The notes under the pieces were generated by a model. It worked only from the letters and a program-made list of their open reading frames with translations, made no database searches and was not told the origin of the DNA. A program made the translations under genes and the position numbers. Below are positions 51,077 to 60,817 of a DNA stretch of 64,000 nt, piece by piece (positions within the stretch are counted from its first letter, which is position 1; the number at the start of each line of letters is the position of its first letter). Location of the stretch: positions 186,001 to 250,000 of the forward strand of contig NZ_WJIB01000005.1 of NCBI RefSeq assembly GCF_019400745.1, given 5' to 3'. The DNA comes from Cohnella sp. CFH 77786 (GTDB lineage Bacteria > Bacillota > Bacilli > Paenibacillales > Paenibacillaceae).

Positions 51077-52720
51077 TTAGATGGTTTGCGGAAGCGCGGC
51101 GATATGATCAGCCGTTCGAATGGCCAGCGCGACTGTGGTTAACGTTGGATTTCCAGACCCGAGGAATGGCAAAATACTGTTGTCGGCCACATACAAACCT
51201 GAAATTCCGTGAACTTTACCGTTCGGATCCGTGACGGAAGTGGAAGGATCATCCCCCATTCGGCACGTACCCGAAGTGTGGTGCAAATCTCCGGTAGGTA
51301 CAAGGCAGATTTCACCTAAGGTGACGTCGAGGACGGAAGAAATTCGTTTCACGGACTCCATCATTTTTTGAATTTCAGCCAATTCTGCTCCACTAAATGA
51401 AAAGTGTACTTCGATTTCGGGTACGCCGTATTCATCTATTCGGTGAGGGTTCAATACAACCCTGTTTTCATACCGAGGAGCAATCTTGCCGAAGCATTGG
51501 AGAAGAATGCCGAGCTCCGGCAAAAACGGTTTTTCTTGAGAGGATGGGTACCAATCGAATTCGTTCGGTCCCACCAGTCGGATCTGATAAGGTTTATCCG
51601 CCGTTCCGGTAATTAAGATCCCGAGAGTTCCCGGAATATCCGTGAAATCTTTGCGGCTCACTTTACCCGGCGCCAACATAAAAACTTGATTGGTCATATA
51701 ATGCCCGACTGCTCCTCCCCGGATGCCCGAATGAAGCAGCAAACGAGGAGTCTCATACGTACTCGCCGACAATACGATCGTTTTTGCTTTTAGTGTATAA
51801 GAATTTTTGTCCGGAGCCATGACTCTGATGCCGGCGGCTTTCTCTTGATCGAACAGCACTTGAACGGCACGGGCGTTAATCGCCAAATCGAAAGTTCGAA
51901 GAAAGGAAGCCTTGGCAAGGAGAGAAAAAGAACTGAAGAAAACATCAGCATGTACTTCCCCGAACTTGGTCGGATGAACGTCAGCCGCTATCGGCAAATA
52001 CCTCGATTCGGGAAATCCGCCTTGCTGCAAACGATCCAGCAGCTTCTCCGTTAAGGTAGACCCTCTGCAATATTCGTCGGTCACATTCATGAGACGTTCG
52101 GCAATGTCATAGTAGGTTTCCATTTCACGAATCGGGATCGGCCAAGCCGGAATCAGAGACATATTCAATCGTGAAGCGACTAAATCCCAGAATACGGTCC
52201 TTCCTCCCAGGCAAATCACTTCTCTTGCCCCGATAAACTCCGGATAGGAGCCTTGCAAAGGTTTTGAAATAAAACGGTAATATTGTCCAAGACGCTTGCC
52301 ATTCATCATGGGAAGGTTTCGACCATGCGAAGGCATGACAATATCGCCTCTTTCAATCATACCAATCCGCTTCCCGTTCTCTCGCCAGTGTTCGCACAGT
52401 CGCCAAAGCATGGTTCCTCCTCCGGCACCCGAACCTACGATCAGAACATCGTATTCGTTTTCAGCCATGGACTCCAATGACGTTAAAGGGATCCAATTGG
52501 ATATGTATTCCGTCGGTATGTGACAAGTCGGTGGAATATCCGCATGCCTGATGTTCTCTTCGGTGGAGAAAGGAAGATTCACCGGTTGACCGGCGATATT
52601 CTGATCGGGGCTTTTGATGGATGGATTTAGTGTTAAGAGATCATCAATCGATATAAGCTTTTGACAAGCGATGACTCGGAGTGTGTCGTTATGGCGAGCC
52701 ATCCATATCTTCAATGCCAT
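51077..52720 (-). CDS. GMC oxidoreductase fused to an N-terminal LysM domain
   Basis: A 547-residue protein. Residues 1-52 form a LysM repeat (ARHNDTLRVIA to NIAGQPVNLPF), a module that binds peptidoglycan or chitin. A GMC flavoprotein follows: dinucleotide-binding loop DVLIVGSGAGGGTMLWRL with ERGD, catalytic His region LHHTSGTCRMGDD and end motif GNPTLTTVALAIRTADHI. GMC enzymes oxidise alcohols or sugars with FAD. There is no signal peptide before the LysM, which makes a wall-binding role puzzling; spore-coat targeting is one option. Its codon and base use look more AT-rich than the NRPS genes. The start ATG 52720 is preceded by AAGGAG and TAGGAG at imperfect spacing. Confidence 0.85.
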   Translation of the reverse strand: MALKIWMARHNDTLRVIACQKLISIDDLLTLNPSIKSPDQNIAGQPVNLPFSTEENIRHADIPPTCHIPTEYISNWIPLTSLESMAENEYDVLIVGSGAGGGTMLWRLCEHWRENGKRIGMIERGDIVMPSHGRNLPMMNGKRLGQYYRFISKPLQGSYPEFIGAREVICLGGRTVFWDLVASRLNMSLIPAWPIPIREMETYYDIAERLMNVTDEYCRGSTLTEKLLDRLQQGGFPESRYLPIAADVHPTKFGEVHADVFFSSFSLLAKASFLRTFDLAINARAVQVLFDQEKAAGIRVMAPDKNSYTLKAKTIVLSASTYETPRLLLHSGIRGGAVGHYMTNQVFMLAPGKVSRKDFTDIPGTLGILITGTADKPYQIRLVGPNEFDWYPSSQEKPFLPELGILLQCFGKIAPRYENRVVLNPHRIDEYGVPEIEVHFSFSGAELAEIQKMMESVKRISSVLDVTLGEICLVPTGDLHHTSGTCRMGDDPSTSVTDPNGKVHGISGLYVADNSILPFLGSGNPTLTTVALAIRTADHIAALPQTI

Positions 52721-52823
52721 GACTCCTATGTCACTCCTTATTTCGAATCCTAGACTTAAATAAGTTTATGTAAGGGATCATGGGAATTAACCCAATAAAG
52801 GTAATTACCGTTTCAGGAACAAC

Positions 52824-52853
52824 AAAATCGGAGCCGCAAGGGTGCGGACTCCG
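52824..52853 (-). terminator. Terminator of the LysR gene
   Basis: On the minus strand, CGGAG and CCGCA arms pair with TGCGG and CTCCG (52829-52853) around a short loop with one bulge, followed by ATTTTGTTG. Confidence 0.7.
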
Positions 52854-52881
52854 TTCTCTAATTTTATCTGGAAAATCAGAC

Positions 52882-53760
52882 TTATCGAATCAGCTCGACA
52901 AACCGGCTTGCCGCCATCGAAAGCGGCATGTTGCGCATGATCATGATCCCGACGTGGGAGGGAGGAAGCTCGACTTCCAAACGGATCTCGAAGAGGGAAC
53001 CTTCCTCGAGCTCCTTCGCGACGAATTCCCGGGTCACGTAGGAGATCCCGAGTCCTTTGCGGGCAAACTCGATGAGAAGATCGACGCTGCCGACCTCGAT
53101 TTCGGGCTTGAGCGGATAGCCGTAGCTTTGGAACAATTCCGTAATGGCCATCCGTGCCCGGCTGTTTCGCGAGAAGAGGATCACCGGGTATTGAAGCAGC
53201 TTGCTCAGCGATAGCACCGTGTCCTTCAGTTCGGCGTAGCGCGCCCCCGCGACGAAGCAATCCTGCAGCTGGATGCTCTCGGTCACTTCAAGCTGGGGAT
53301 CGACGATCGGCATGCGCACGACGCCGAGATCGATTTTGCCTTCTTTGAGAAACGTAATGATTTCCGGCGTCGTGCCATGATTCAGATGCAGCTTGATGCC
53401 GGGATGCTTCTCATGGAAATCTTCCAAATAAGGAAGCAAATAATGCTTGAACAGCGAGTCGCTGCCGCCGATCCGCAGCTCGCCGCTGTCCAGGTTCTTC
53501 AGCGCGGCCATCTTTTCCTCCGCGAGCGAGATCAGGATCTGTGAACGCTCGATGTAGGAATACAGGATCGCGCCTTCCTGCGTCAAAGCGACGCCTTTGG
53601 GATTCCGGTAAAACAGGGTAATGCCGAAGCTGTCTTCCAGCTGTTTGATCGCGTGGCTGACGCTCGGCTGGGTCAGGTACAGGACCTTGGCGGCTTGCGT
53701 CAAGCTGCCCGTCTTCGCGGCCCAATAGAAGACCTTGTACAAATCGTAGTTTATGTTCAT
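52882..53760 (-). CDS. LysR-family regulator divergent from the pentose phosphate operon
   Basis: A 292-residue LysR-type regulator. The winged helix reads MNINYDLYKVFYWAAKTGSLTQAAKVLYLTQPSVSHAIKQLEDSFGITLFYR, and the effector domain begins at SGELRIGGSD. It is divergent from zwf with 112 bases between, so it likely controls the zwf-tkt-tal-gnd operon and itself. CATAGA-tgtgg-TCTATG (53758-53774), a perfect inverted repeat, overlaps its start codon and could be an autoregulatory site. The effector is unknown; sugar phosphates or redox state would be plausible. Confidence 0.9.
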   Translation of the reverse strand: MNINYDLYKVFYWAAKTGSLTQAAKVLYLTQPSVSHAIKQLEDSFGITLFYRNPKGVALTQEGAILYSYIERSQILISLAEEKMAALKNLDSGELRIGGSDSLFKHYLLPYLEDFHEKHPGIKLHLNHGTTPEIITFLKEGKIDLGVVRMPIVDPQLEVTESIQLQDCFVAGARYAELKDTVLSLSKLLQYPVILFSRNSRARMAITELFQSYGYPLKPEIEVGSVDLLIEFARKGLGISYVTREFVAKELEEGSLFEIRLEVELPPSHVGIMIMRNMPLSMAASRFVELIR

Positions 53761-53774
53761 AGATGTGGTCTATG
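53758..53774. promoter_or_regulatory. Inverted repeat over the LysR start codon
   Basis: CATAGA, 5 bases, TCTATG: a perfect 6-bp inverted repeat covering the LysR initiation codon, in the region shared with zwf. Confidence 0.4.
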
Positions 53775-53872
53775 GCTCCTGTGAAATCTATTTATTACTT
53801 GTATGGTTGGTAACTGTATTATAGTGGAACTACGCAAGAGAAACCAGAGCTTGACAGGAAGGAGCAGAGAAG

Positions 53873-55399
53873 ATGGAGCCGAACACGTTTGTGTTGTTTG
53901 GAGCGACAGGGGATTTGGCCAAAAGGAAAATCTACCCTGCGTTGTATAACTTATTCGTCGACCGGAAGCTTCCGGAGGCATTCTCCTTGATCGGACTTGG
54001 CAGAAGAGAATTGACGGACGAGACGTTCCAGGCGAACGTCGAACAGTCGATTCGCACCTTCTCCAGGCGCAAAGCGAACGACCCCGTTTTGATGCGGCAA
54101 TTCTTAAGCTATTTCCGATACTGCGTCCTTGACATAGGCCGCAAGGAAGATTACGAAAAGCTGCTGCAGCTTGTCGAAAAGCGTGAAGAAGAGCTTCGCA
54201 TGGCGCCGAACCGGCTGTTTTATTTGTCCGTGGGTCCCGAATTTTTCGAACCGATCGCGGCGAACATCCAGGCAAGCGGTCTTGGCTCCGCGAACGGCTG
54301 GAAACGCCTCGTGATCGAGAAGCCATTCGGACACGATCTTGAGTCCGCTCGGGATTTGAACCGGAAGCTGAGCGAGTCCTTCACGGAGCATGAAATTTTC
54401 CGGATCGACCATTACCTCGGCAAGCCGATGGTGCAGAAGCTCGAAATTCTGCAGCAAGCGAATCCGGTGCTTCACGCTTTATGGACCAACCGCTACATCG
54501 CCAACGTGCAAATTACCGCGAACGAAACGGTGGGTGTCGAAGAACGCGCCGGTTATTATGATCGCGCAGGCGCGGTCCGCGACATGTTCCAGAACCACAT
54601 GCTGCAGCTCTTGATGATGCTGGCGATCCATCTGCCGCATAACAGCGGTTCGGACATGGTGCGGCTGAAGAAGAAAAAGGTGATGGAAGCCCTCGAGCCG
54701 CTGTCCAAACAAGAGGTCGGCGCGAGCGTGGTGCGCGGGCAGTACAAAGCCGGCTCCATCCAAGGCAAGCCGGTCGCCGCCTATACGTCCGAACCCGGGA
54801 TTCCGGAAGGCTCCATGAACGATACGTTTATCGCGGCCAAATTGCGCATCGACGATTTCTTCTGGCGGGGAGTGCCTTTCTATATCCGCACGGGCAAGCG
54901 AATGAAGGAGAAGTCGACCCGCATCGTGATCGAGTTCAAGGAGCCGGTCAAGCAATCCCCGCCGGCTTCTGACGATACCAAAACGCCGAATCTGCTCGTA
55001 TTCGAGATCGCTCCGAATGAAAGCATCACGCTGCAGCTTAATACGAGAGATCCGAAGCACAAGGGGGAGATCAAGCCCATTCAGATCGACTTCCAGGAAA
55101 ATCGGGACGACGTGCCCGAGGCTTACGAGAATCTGATTTACGATGCTTTGCAAGGAGACCCCACGTTCTTCGCGCATTGGGACGAAGTCGAGCTGTCCTG
55201 GCAATGGGTTCAGCCCGTTCTGGATGCCTTCGAAGAGAATTCCGTACCGCTGCACCTGTACGAAGCGGGATCGTACGGACCTGCCGAATCCGACGCGTTG
55301 CTGGCGGAGGACGGCTTCCACTGGTGGTTTGACGACAAGTCTGAAAAAGAAACCGAAGTCACGGAAGGAGAACAATATGCCTATCACGCGAACCATTGA
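53873..55399 (+). CDS. zwf: Glucose-6-phosphate 1-dehydrogenase
   Basis: A 508-residue enzyme oxidising glucose-6-phosphate to 6-phosphogluconolactone with NADP, the first step of the oxidative pentose phosphate pathway. The N-terminal loop [17 protein letters not shown] binds the cofactor. EKPFGHD and the catalytic RIDHYLGK (His base) are intact. The start ATG follows GGAAGGAG at normal spacing. It leads a four-gene operon and its 3' end overlaps the transketolase start by 23 bases. Confidence 0.97.
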   Translation: MEPNTFVLFGATGDLAKRKIYPALYNLFVDRKLPEAFSLIGLGRRELTDETFQANVEQSIRTFSRRKANDPVLMRQFLSYFRYCVLDIGRKEDYEKLLQLVEKREEELRMAPNRLFYLSVGPEFFEPIAANIQASGLGSANGWKRLVIEKPFGHDLESARDLNRKLSESFTEHEIFRIDHYLGKPMVQKLEILQQANPVLHALWTNRYIANVQITANETVGVEERAGYYDRAGAVRDMFQNHMLQLLMMLAIHLPHNSGSDMVRLKKKKVMEALEPLSKQEVGASVVRGQYKAGSIQGKPVAAYTSEPGIPEGSMNDTFIAAKLRIDDFFWRGVPFYIRTGKRMKEKSTRIVIEFKEPVKQSPPASDDTKTPNLLVFEIAPNESITLQLNTRDPKHKGEIKPIQIDFQENRDDVPEAYENLIYDALQGDPTFFAHWDEVELSWQWVQPVLDAFEENSVPLHLYEAGSYGPAESDALLAEDGFHWWFDDKSEKETEVTEGEQYAYHANH

Positions 55400-57371
55400 A
55401 CAATTGGCGATCGATACGATCCGCACCCTGTCCATCGATGCGATCAACGCCGCCAACTCCGGTCATCCCGGCCTGCCCATGGGGGCGGCGCCGATGGCTT
55501 ACACCCTGTGGACCCAATTCATGAATCATAATCCCGGCCATTCCAAGTGGTTCAACCGAGACCGCTTCGTTCTATCCGCGGGTCACGGCTCGGCTTTGCT
55601 GTACAGCCTGCTGCATCTGTCCGGATACCAAGTATCGCTGGAGGATTTGAAACAATTCCGCAAGCTGAACAGCAGAACGCCCGGCCATCCCGAATATGGC
55701 CACACGGATGGGGTAGAAGCGACGACGGGACCGCTGGGCCAAGGGATCGCGACGGCGGTCGGCATGGCGATGGCAGAAGCGCATCTCGCCTCGAAGTTCA
55801 ATCAAGACGGATTCCCGGTCGTCGACCACTACACGTACGCGCTCGTCGGCGACGGCTGCTTGATGGAAGGGATCTCCTACGAGGCGATGTCCATGGCCGG
55901 ACATATGAAGCTCGGCAAGCTGATCGTCCTGTACGATTCCAACGATATTTCGCTGGACGGGGCGCTGAACCTCTCCTTCGGGGAAAACGCCCAAAAAAGA
56001 GCGGAATCGGCGAATTGGCAGTACCTGCGCGTTGAGGACGGCAATGATATCGCGCAAATCGCCAAGGCGATCGCGGCGGCCAAGCAGAACGTTTCGCAGC
56101 CGACGCTGATCGAAATCCGCACGATTATCGGCTACGGCAGCAAGGTCGCGGGAACGAACAAAGCCCACGGCGCTCCGCTCGGCAAAGAAGAAGCCAAATC
56201 GACCAAGCAAGCTTACGGCTGGCAATACGAAGAAGAGTTCACCGTACCGGAGGAAGTCAAAGCCCATTTCGAGCAGCTGAAGCAGCAGGGCAAGGCCAAA
56301 GAGGAAGCGTGGAACCGATTGTTCGCGTCCTATCAAGCCCAATATCCTGCCCTCGGCAAGGAGCTCGGGCAAGCGATCGAAGGCTCCGTATCGCTTGCTG
56401 TCTCGGATATCCTGACGTTCGACCCTTCCAAATCCGTATCCACCCGCGTCGCAAGCGGAGAAGCGATCAATCATTACGTGAAAACCGTGCCTTCGATCTT
56501 CGGCGGCAGCGCGGATTTGTCGCACTCGACGATGACGGACATCAAGGGCGAGCAAAAATTTGCCGTCGAATCCTACGCAGGCCGGAACGTCTACTTCGGC
56601 GTCCGCGAGCATGCGATGGGAGCGGCCGGCAATGGCATGGCGCTCCATGGCGGCGTCAAACCGTTCGTCAGCACCTTCTTCGTCTTCTGCGATTACTTGC
56701 GTCCTTCGATCCGGCTGGCCGCGTTGCAGAAACTGCCCGTGATTTACGTGTTCACCCACGATTCCATCGCCGTCGGGGAAGACGGACCTACGCATGAGCC
56801 CGTCGAACATCTGGCTGCGCTGCGCACGATTCCGGGACTCACGGTGATCCGGCCGACGGATGCCAACGAGACGGCAAACGCATGGGCATATGCCTTGCAG
56901 CAGAAGGAAGGTCCGGTGGCCCTCGTGCTGAGCAGACAGAATCTCCCTGTCTACGAAGCGACCAAAGCCAATCTGGACGGAGTCGCCAAAGGCGCTTATG
57001 TGCTGACGGAAACCAACGATCGGCCGGACGTCATCCTGATTGCAACCGGCTCCGAGGTTTCCCTCGCCGTCGGCGCGAAAGCGGAGCTGGAGCGCGAGAA
57101 TCTCTCCGTACGCGTGGTCGCGATGCCGAGCCGGGAGCTGTTCGATTGCCAGCCGGAAGCCTACAAGCAGTCCGTTCTTCCCGACTCCGTCACGAAGCGC
57201 GTAGCCATGGAAGCCGGCATCTCGTTGGGCTGGGAACGCTACGCGGGACCGGGCGGCAAGGTGCTGTCGATCGATACGTTCGGCGCTTCGGGTCCGGGTG
57301 GCGAAGTGATGGAATACTTCGGATTTTCCGTTAACAATGTTGTTCGACTGGCGAAAGAATTGCTGAAATAA
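55377..57371 (+). CDS. tkt: Transketolase
   Basis: A 664-residue thiamine-diphosphate enzyme moving two-carbon units between sugar phosphates. It opens with [30 protein letters not shown]. The thiamine-binding motif is [35 protein letters not shown], the catalytic region includes [14 protein letters not shown], and [20 protein letters not shown] lies in the pyrimidine domain. The start is ATG 55377 with GGAAGGAG inside the end of zwf; a much longer upstream frame is an overlap artefact. It lies second in the pentose phosphate operon. Confidence 0.97.
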   Translation: MPITRTIEQLAIDTIRTLSIDAINAANSGHPGLPMGAAPMAYTLWTQFMNHNPGHSKWFNRDRFVLSAGHGSALLYSLLHLSGYQVSLEDLKQFRKLNSRTPGHPEYGHTDGVEATTGPLGQGIATAVGMAMAEAHLASKFNQDGFPVVDHYTYALVGDGCLMEGISYEAMSMAGHMKLGKLIVLYDSNDISLDGALNLSFGENAQKRAESANWQYLRVEDGNDIAQIAKAIAAAKQNVSQPTLIEIRTIIGYGSKVAGTNKAHGAPLGKEEAKSTKQAYGWQYEEEFTVPEEVKAHFEQLKQQGKAKEEAWNRLFASYQAQYPALGKELGQAIEGSVSLAVSDILTFDPSKSVSTRVASGEAINHYVKTVPSIFGGSADLSHSTMTDIKGEQKFAVESYAGRNVYFGVREHAMGAAGNGMALHGGVKPFVSTFFVFCDYLRPSIRLAALQKLPVIYVFTHDSIAVGEDGPTHEPVEHLAALRTIPGLTVIRPTDANETANAWAYALQQKEGPVALVLSRQNLPVYEATKANLDGVAKGAYVLTETNDRPDVILIATGSEVSLAVGAKAELERENLSVRVVAMPSRELFDCQPEAYKQSVLPDSVTKRVAMEAGISLGWERYAGPGGKVLSIDTFGASGPGGEVMEYFGFSVNNVVRLAKELLK

Positions 57372-57406
57372 TCCAATTACATTTCTATAAACGGAGGGAA
57401 TTATCC

Positions 57407-58072
57407 ATGAAATTTTTCATCGATACCGCCAACCTGGCAGACATCAAAAAAGCTTATAAAATCGGCGTCCTGTCCGGCGTCACGACGAATCCGTCGCTGG
57501 TCGCCAAAGAAGGCGTGAAGTTCGAAGACCGCATCGCCGAGATTCTGCGCGAAGTGCCCGAGGTGGAATCCGTATCCGCCGAAGTCACGCCGGACGCGGT
57601 AACGGCCGAAGACATGATCGCCCAAGCGAACGAACTGATCAAGATCAATAACGGGGACCCGAACATCACGATCAAGCTCCCGATGACGCTCGCAGGCTTG
57701 GAGGCTTGCCGTTACCTGAGCAAAAAAGGCGTGAAAACGAACGTCACGTTGATCTTCACCGTCAACCAAGCGCTGTTGGCCGCTCGTGCGGGCGCCACCT
57801 ACGTTTCTCCGTTCCTCGGCCGCCTGGACGACATTTCGGAAGACGGCGTCCTCCTCGTGACGAAAGTCGCCGAACTGTTCCGGACGCACAACCTGGATAC
57901 GCAAATCATCGCCGCGTCCGTTCGGCATCCGGACCACGTGACCCGCGTCGCGATGGCGGGCGCGCATATCGCCACGGTTCCGTTTGCCGTCATCGAACAA
58001 ATCTCCAAGCATCCGCTTACGGATCAAGGGATCGAGAAATTCGCCGCCGACTGGAGCAAAGCGGTTCGCTAA
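57407..58072 (+). CDS. tal: Small-type transaldolase (TalC/FSA family)
   Basis: A 221-residue transaldolase of the short TalC/fructose-6-phosphate-aldolase type. It begins [16 protein letters not shown] and contains [13 protein letters not shown], the Schiff-base lysine in ITIKLPMT, and the [29 protein letters not shown] block. It links the pentose phosphate pathway with glycolysis by three-carbon transfer. It follows tkt by 35 bases with GGAGGG before the start and is in the zwf operon. The F178Y-type residue that distinguishes transaldolase from aldolase was not resolved here. Confidence 0.95.
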   Translation: MKFFIDTANLADIKKAYKIGVLSGVTTNPSLVAKEGVKFEDRIAEILREVPEVESVSAEVTPDAVTAEDMIAQANELIKINNGDPNITIKLPMTLAGLEACRYLSKKGVKTNVTLIFTVNQALLAARAGATYVSPFLGRLDDISEDGVLLVTKVAELFRTHNLDTQIIAASVRHPDHVTRVAMAGAHIATVPFAVIEQISKHPLTDQGIEKFAADWSKAVR

Positions 58073-58090
58073 TCGCAAGGAGGGATTACT

Positions 58091-59506
58091 GTGGGGAAAC
58101 AGCAAATCGGCGTCGTCGGCTTGGCCGTCATGGGGAAAAACCTGGCCTTGAACATCGAGAGCAAAGGATTCTCGGTATCCGTATTCAACCGTTCGCCGGA
58201 TAAAACGAAAGAGCTAGTCGCGGAATCGCAAGGCAAGAATCTGATCGGCACCTACAGCGTGGAGGAATTCGTCGAGTCGCTGGAGTCGCCGCGCAAAATC
58301 CTGATCATGGTCAAAGCCGGGCAGCCGACGGACGATACGATCAATCAGCTCGTGCCGCACCTGAGCCCGGGGGATATTCTGATCGACGGCGGCAACGCCT
58401 TCTTCCCGGACACGCAGAGAAGAAACAAAGAGCTGCAAGCCCTGGGATTCCGTTTCATCGGCGCGGGCGTTTCCGGCGGGGAAGAGGGCGCGCTGAAAGG
58501 GCCGGCCATCATGCCAGGCGGGCAGAAAGACGCCTATGAAGCAGTGGAGCCGATCTTGACCGCGATCTCGGCGAAAGTGAACGGCGATCCTTGCTCGACC
58601 TACATCGGACCGGACGGCGCCGGCCATTATGTCAAAATGGTGCATAACGGCATCGAATACGGAGACATGCAGCTGATTTGCGAAGCGTACCAGTTGCTGA
58701 AAGACGTGTTGAACGTCAACGCCAGCCAGCTGCACGAGATTTTCTCCGAATGGAACAAGGGCGAGCTCGACAGCTATCTGATCGAAATCACGGCCGATAT
58801 CTTCTCGAAGACAGATCCTCAAACGGGCAAGCCGATGGTCGATGTCATCCTCGATTCGGCAGGACAGAAAGGAACCGGCAAATGGACCAGCCAAAGCGCG
58901 CTTGATCTGGGCGTTCCGTTGTCCATCATTACCGAATCCGTCTTCGCCCGGTTCCTCTCCGCCATGAAAGAGGAACGCACGGTGGCGAGCAAACGGCTCA
59001 AAGGACCGGCCGCTTCCGGTTATGACGGCGATCCGAGAGAATTCATCGAGGCTGTCCGCAAAGCTTTGTACGCCAGCAAGATCGCTTCTTACGCCCAAGG
59101 CTTCGCCCAAATGAGAGCCGCTTCCGACGCCTACGGATGGAACTTGAACTACGGCTCCATCGCGATGATCTTCCGCGGGGGATGCATTATCCGCGCAAGG
59201 TTCCTGCAGAATATCAAAGACGCGTACGATCGGGACCCTGCGCTCAAGAACCTCTTCCTGGACGAATATTTCGGCGGCATCGTCGACCAATATCAGGAAG
59301 CTTGGAGAAAAGTCATCTCGATCGCCGTAAGCCGCGGAATTCCGGTTCCCTCTTTCTCCTCCGCTTTGGCTTATTACGACAGCTATCGCACGGAGAGACT
59401 GCCGGCGAATTTGCTGCAAGCGCAGAGGGATTATTTCGGGGCGCATACGTTCGAACGGATCGACCAGCAAGGAAGCTTTCATTTCCAATGGACGGACAGC
59501 GAATAA
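58091..59506 (+). CDS. gnd: 6-phosphogluconate dehydrogenase, decarboxylating
   Basis: A 471-residue enzyme converting 6-phosphogluconate to ribulose-5-phosphate and CO2, the second oxidative step of the pathway. The Rossmann loop [18 protein letters not shown] and VFNRSPDKT (NADP-type) open it. [21 protein letters not shown], the catalytic [15 protein letters not shown], and the C-terminal FHFQWTD tail are complete. The start is GTG 58091, six bases after AAGGAGGG. It is the last gene of the operon before a strong terminator. Confidence 0.97.
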   Translation: MGKQQIGVVGLAVMGKNLALNIESKGFSVSVFNRSPDKTKELVAESQGKNLIGTYSVEEFVESLESPRKILIMVKAGQPTDDTINQLVPHLSPGDILIDGGNAFFPDTQRRNKELQALGFRFIGAGVSGGEEGALKGPAIMPGGQKDAYEAVEPILTAISAKVNGDPCSTYIGPDGAGHYVKMVHNGIEYGDMQLICEAYQLLKDVLNVNASQLHEIFSEWNKGELDSYLIEITADIFSKTDPQTGKPMVDVILDSAGQKGTGKWTSQSALDLGVPLSIITESVFARFLSAMKEERTVASKRLKGPAASGYDGDPREFIEAVRKALYASKIASYAQGFAQMRAASDAYGWNLNYGSIAMIFRGGCIIRARFLQNIKDAYDRDPALKNLFLDEYFGGIVDQYQEAWRKVISIAVSRGIPVPSFSSALAYYDSYRTERLPANLLQAQRDYFGAHTFERIDQQGSFHFQWTDSE

Positions 59507-59520
59507 TAAATATAGAAAAC

Positions 59521-59560
59521 AAACAGACCTGGCCTCGGAAGAGGACCAGGTCTGTTTGTC
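59521..59560 (+). terminator. Terminator of the pentose phosphate operon
   Basis: AAACAGACCTGG (59521-59532) pairs with CCAGGTCTGTTT (59546-59557) around a 13-base loop. Confidence 0.9.
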
Positions 59561-59678
59561 GTTGTGCATTCCCCGTCGCTTCAGCAAAGATTCGTACGTG
59601 CCGTTGGTTATCCATCCACTCTCCGCAAATACGGACAGAATATAAGTATTCCATACGGTTGCAACCATAAGGAGAGTG

Positions 59679-60329
59679 ATGGGCCCTTTGAATGGTCGGA
59701 AACAAAGGCGAGTCGCTCCGCGTAAACGAAATCGGAAAATCGGCAAGCGGGAGCGAAAACAAGCATGTCCGAAGAAACGAACGAAAACGGGAAGTATGCT
59801 TCAAACTTTCCGAAGAAAAAGACGGTCGGCATGTCGGTTGAAACGATGGTTTCTTGTCACGGGTACGGTCGGACCGAAAGGTTATCGTGGAGATCCCGGA
59901 CCGGTTGGCGCTCCGGGGATGCCGGGACTGCAAGGCGTCCAAGGGTTATCTGGACCTCAAGGACCGGAAGGTCCGCCGGGGCCGCAAGGATTGCCGGGGA
60001 GCGCCATCGTCCCTGAAGTCGTGATTACGCCGACGGTATTTCGATATTTCTATTCCCCCGAAACCGATCTCGATTTATCGGTACCTTCAACGATACCCGC
60101 GAGCCAATTCGCGGACGATACGCAAAGCGTCACCTCCGAATTCGAAGGAATCGGCCCGAACGGTTACTACAACCTTTATATTAATGGCATGATCCAGCCC
60201 CTCTACTCGTATGCCGTCAGTCCGACCGAATTGTCTTTAGCGGGGCAGATCGGTACGATCTATGCCGGTACGCCAATCATGCTTGAATTCGTACAACTCA
60301 CGGCACTGGTTGTATCCAAGATAGGCTGA
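59679..60329 (+). CDS. Collagen-like protein with DUF4183 domain
   Basis: A 216-residue protein in three parts. A very basic N-terminal region (about 55 residues, many Arg/Lys) is followed by about 16 Gly-x-y triplets ([19 protein letters not shown] and on, rich in Pro). The C-terminal DUF4183 domain carries [27 protein letters not shown] and [12 protein letters not shown]. Collagen-like/DUF4183 proteins are typical of spore surfaces of Bacillales. The start is ATG 59679 after AAGGAG; GTG 59676 is close. The basic N-terminus is unusual and its reading depends on this start. Confidence 0.8.
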   Translation: MGPLNGRKQRRVAPRKRNRKIGKRERKQACPKKRTKTGSMLQTFRRKRRSACRLKRWFLVTGTVGPKGYRGDPGPVGAPGMPGLQGVQGLSGPQGPEGPPGPQGLPGSAIVPEVVITPTVFRYFYSPETDLDLSVPSTIPASQFADDTQSVTSEFEGIGPNGYYNLYINGMIQPLYSYAVSPTELSLAGQIGTIYAGTPIMLEFVQLTALVVSKIG

Positions 60330-60450
60330 AGGAAGATCATCTCCGCCAACTACATGCGAGAACAGCCTTTTTTGCCTTCGAAGGATGGCTTGGCCCTCAC
60401 GCCTTAAGCAACGAACGCATTAATGGGAAGTGAAAGAGAGGTGAGAAACA

Positions 60451-60735
60451 ATGCCAATCGTAACTCCCTATCAAAATAGCAGAAGATTTACTTCTACGAT
60501 CGGAGCGGGAACGGGGACGGGCGCTGCATACGCAATCGCGGCTACCGCGTTTACCAACGATGCCGGCGCCGCCGCGACGGCGTTTCCGGCATCGTACAAC
60601 TACTACAATCTCTATTTGAACGGAATCTTGCAAACGGCCGATACCTCTTCGGTAACGACGGCTTCGATCAGCATTCCGGGCGGCGATGTATTGGATCCCG
60701 GAACTCCGGTAATCGTTCAGTTCGTCGTCTCTTAA
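60451..60735 (+). CDS. Stand-alone DUF4183 protein
   Basis: A 94-residue DUF4183 protein. The defining block NYYNLYLNGILQTADTSSVTTASISIPGGDVLDPGTPVIVQFVV aligns with the C-terminal domain of the collagen-like neighbour ([14 protein letters not shown] to [11 protein letters not shown]). The N-terminus is Ala/Thr-rich. A good ribosome site GAGAGGTGAG lies upstream. It probably shares a spore-surface or exosporium role with the neighbour, either assembling with it or derived from it by duplication. Confidence 0.82.
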   Translation: MPIVTPYQNSRRFTSTIGAGTGTGAAYAIAATAFTNDAGAAATAFPASYNYYNLYLNGILQTADTSSVTTASISIPGGDVLDPGTPVIVQFVVS

Positions 60736-60786
60736 GGAGGCCATGCTTTTTATCTTTATCAGGCAGAAGCGGATACGCTGTTGCCC

Positions 60787-60816
60787 GGCTCCCATGAATG
60801 TGGGGCTGTTTTTTTT
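60787..60816 (+). terminator. Terminator after the DUF4183 gene
   Basis: GCTCCCA pairs with TGGGGC (one bulged T) around a short loop, followed by eight T residues. Confidence 0.8.
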
Positions 60817-60817
60817 G

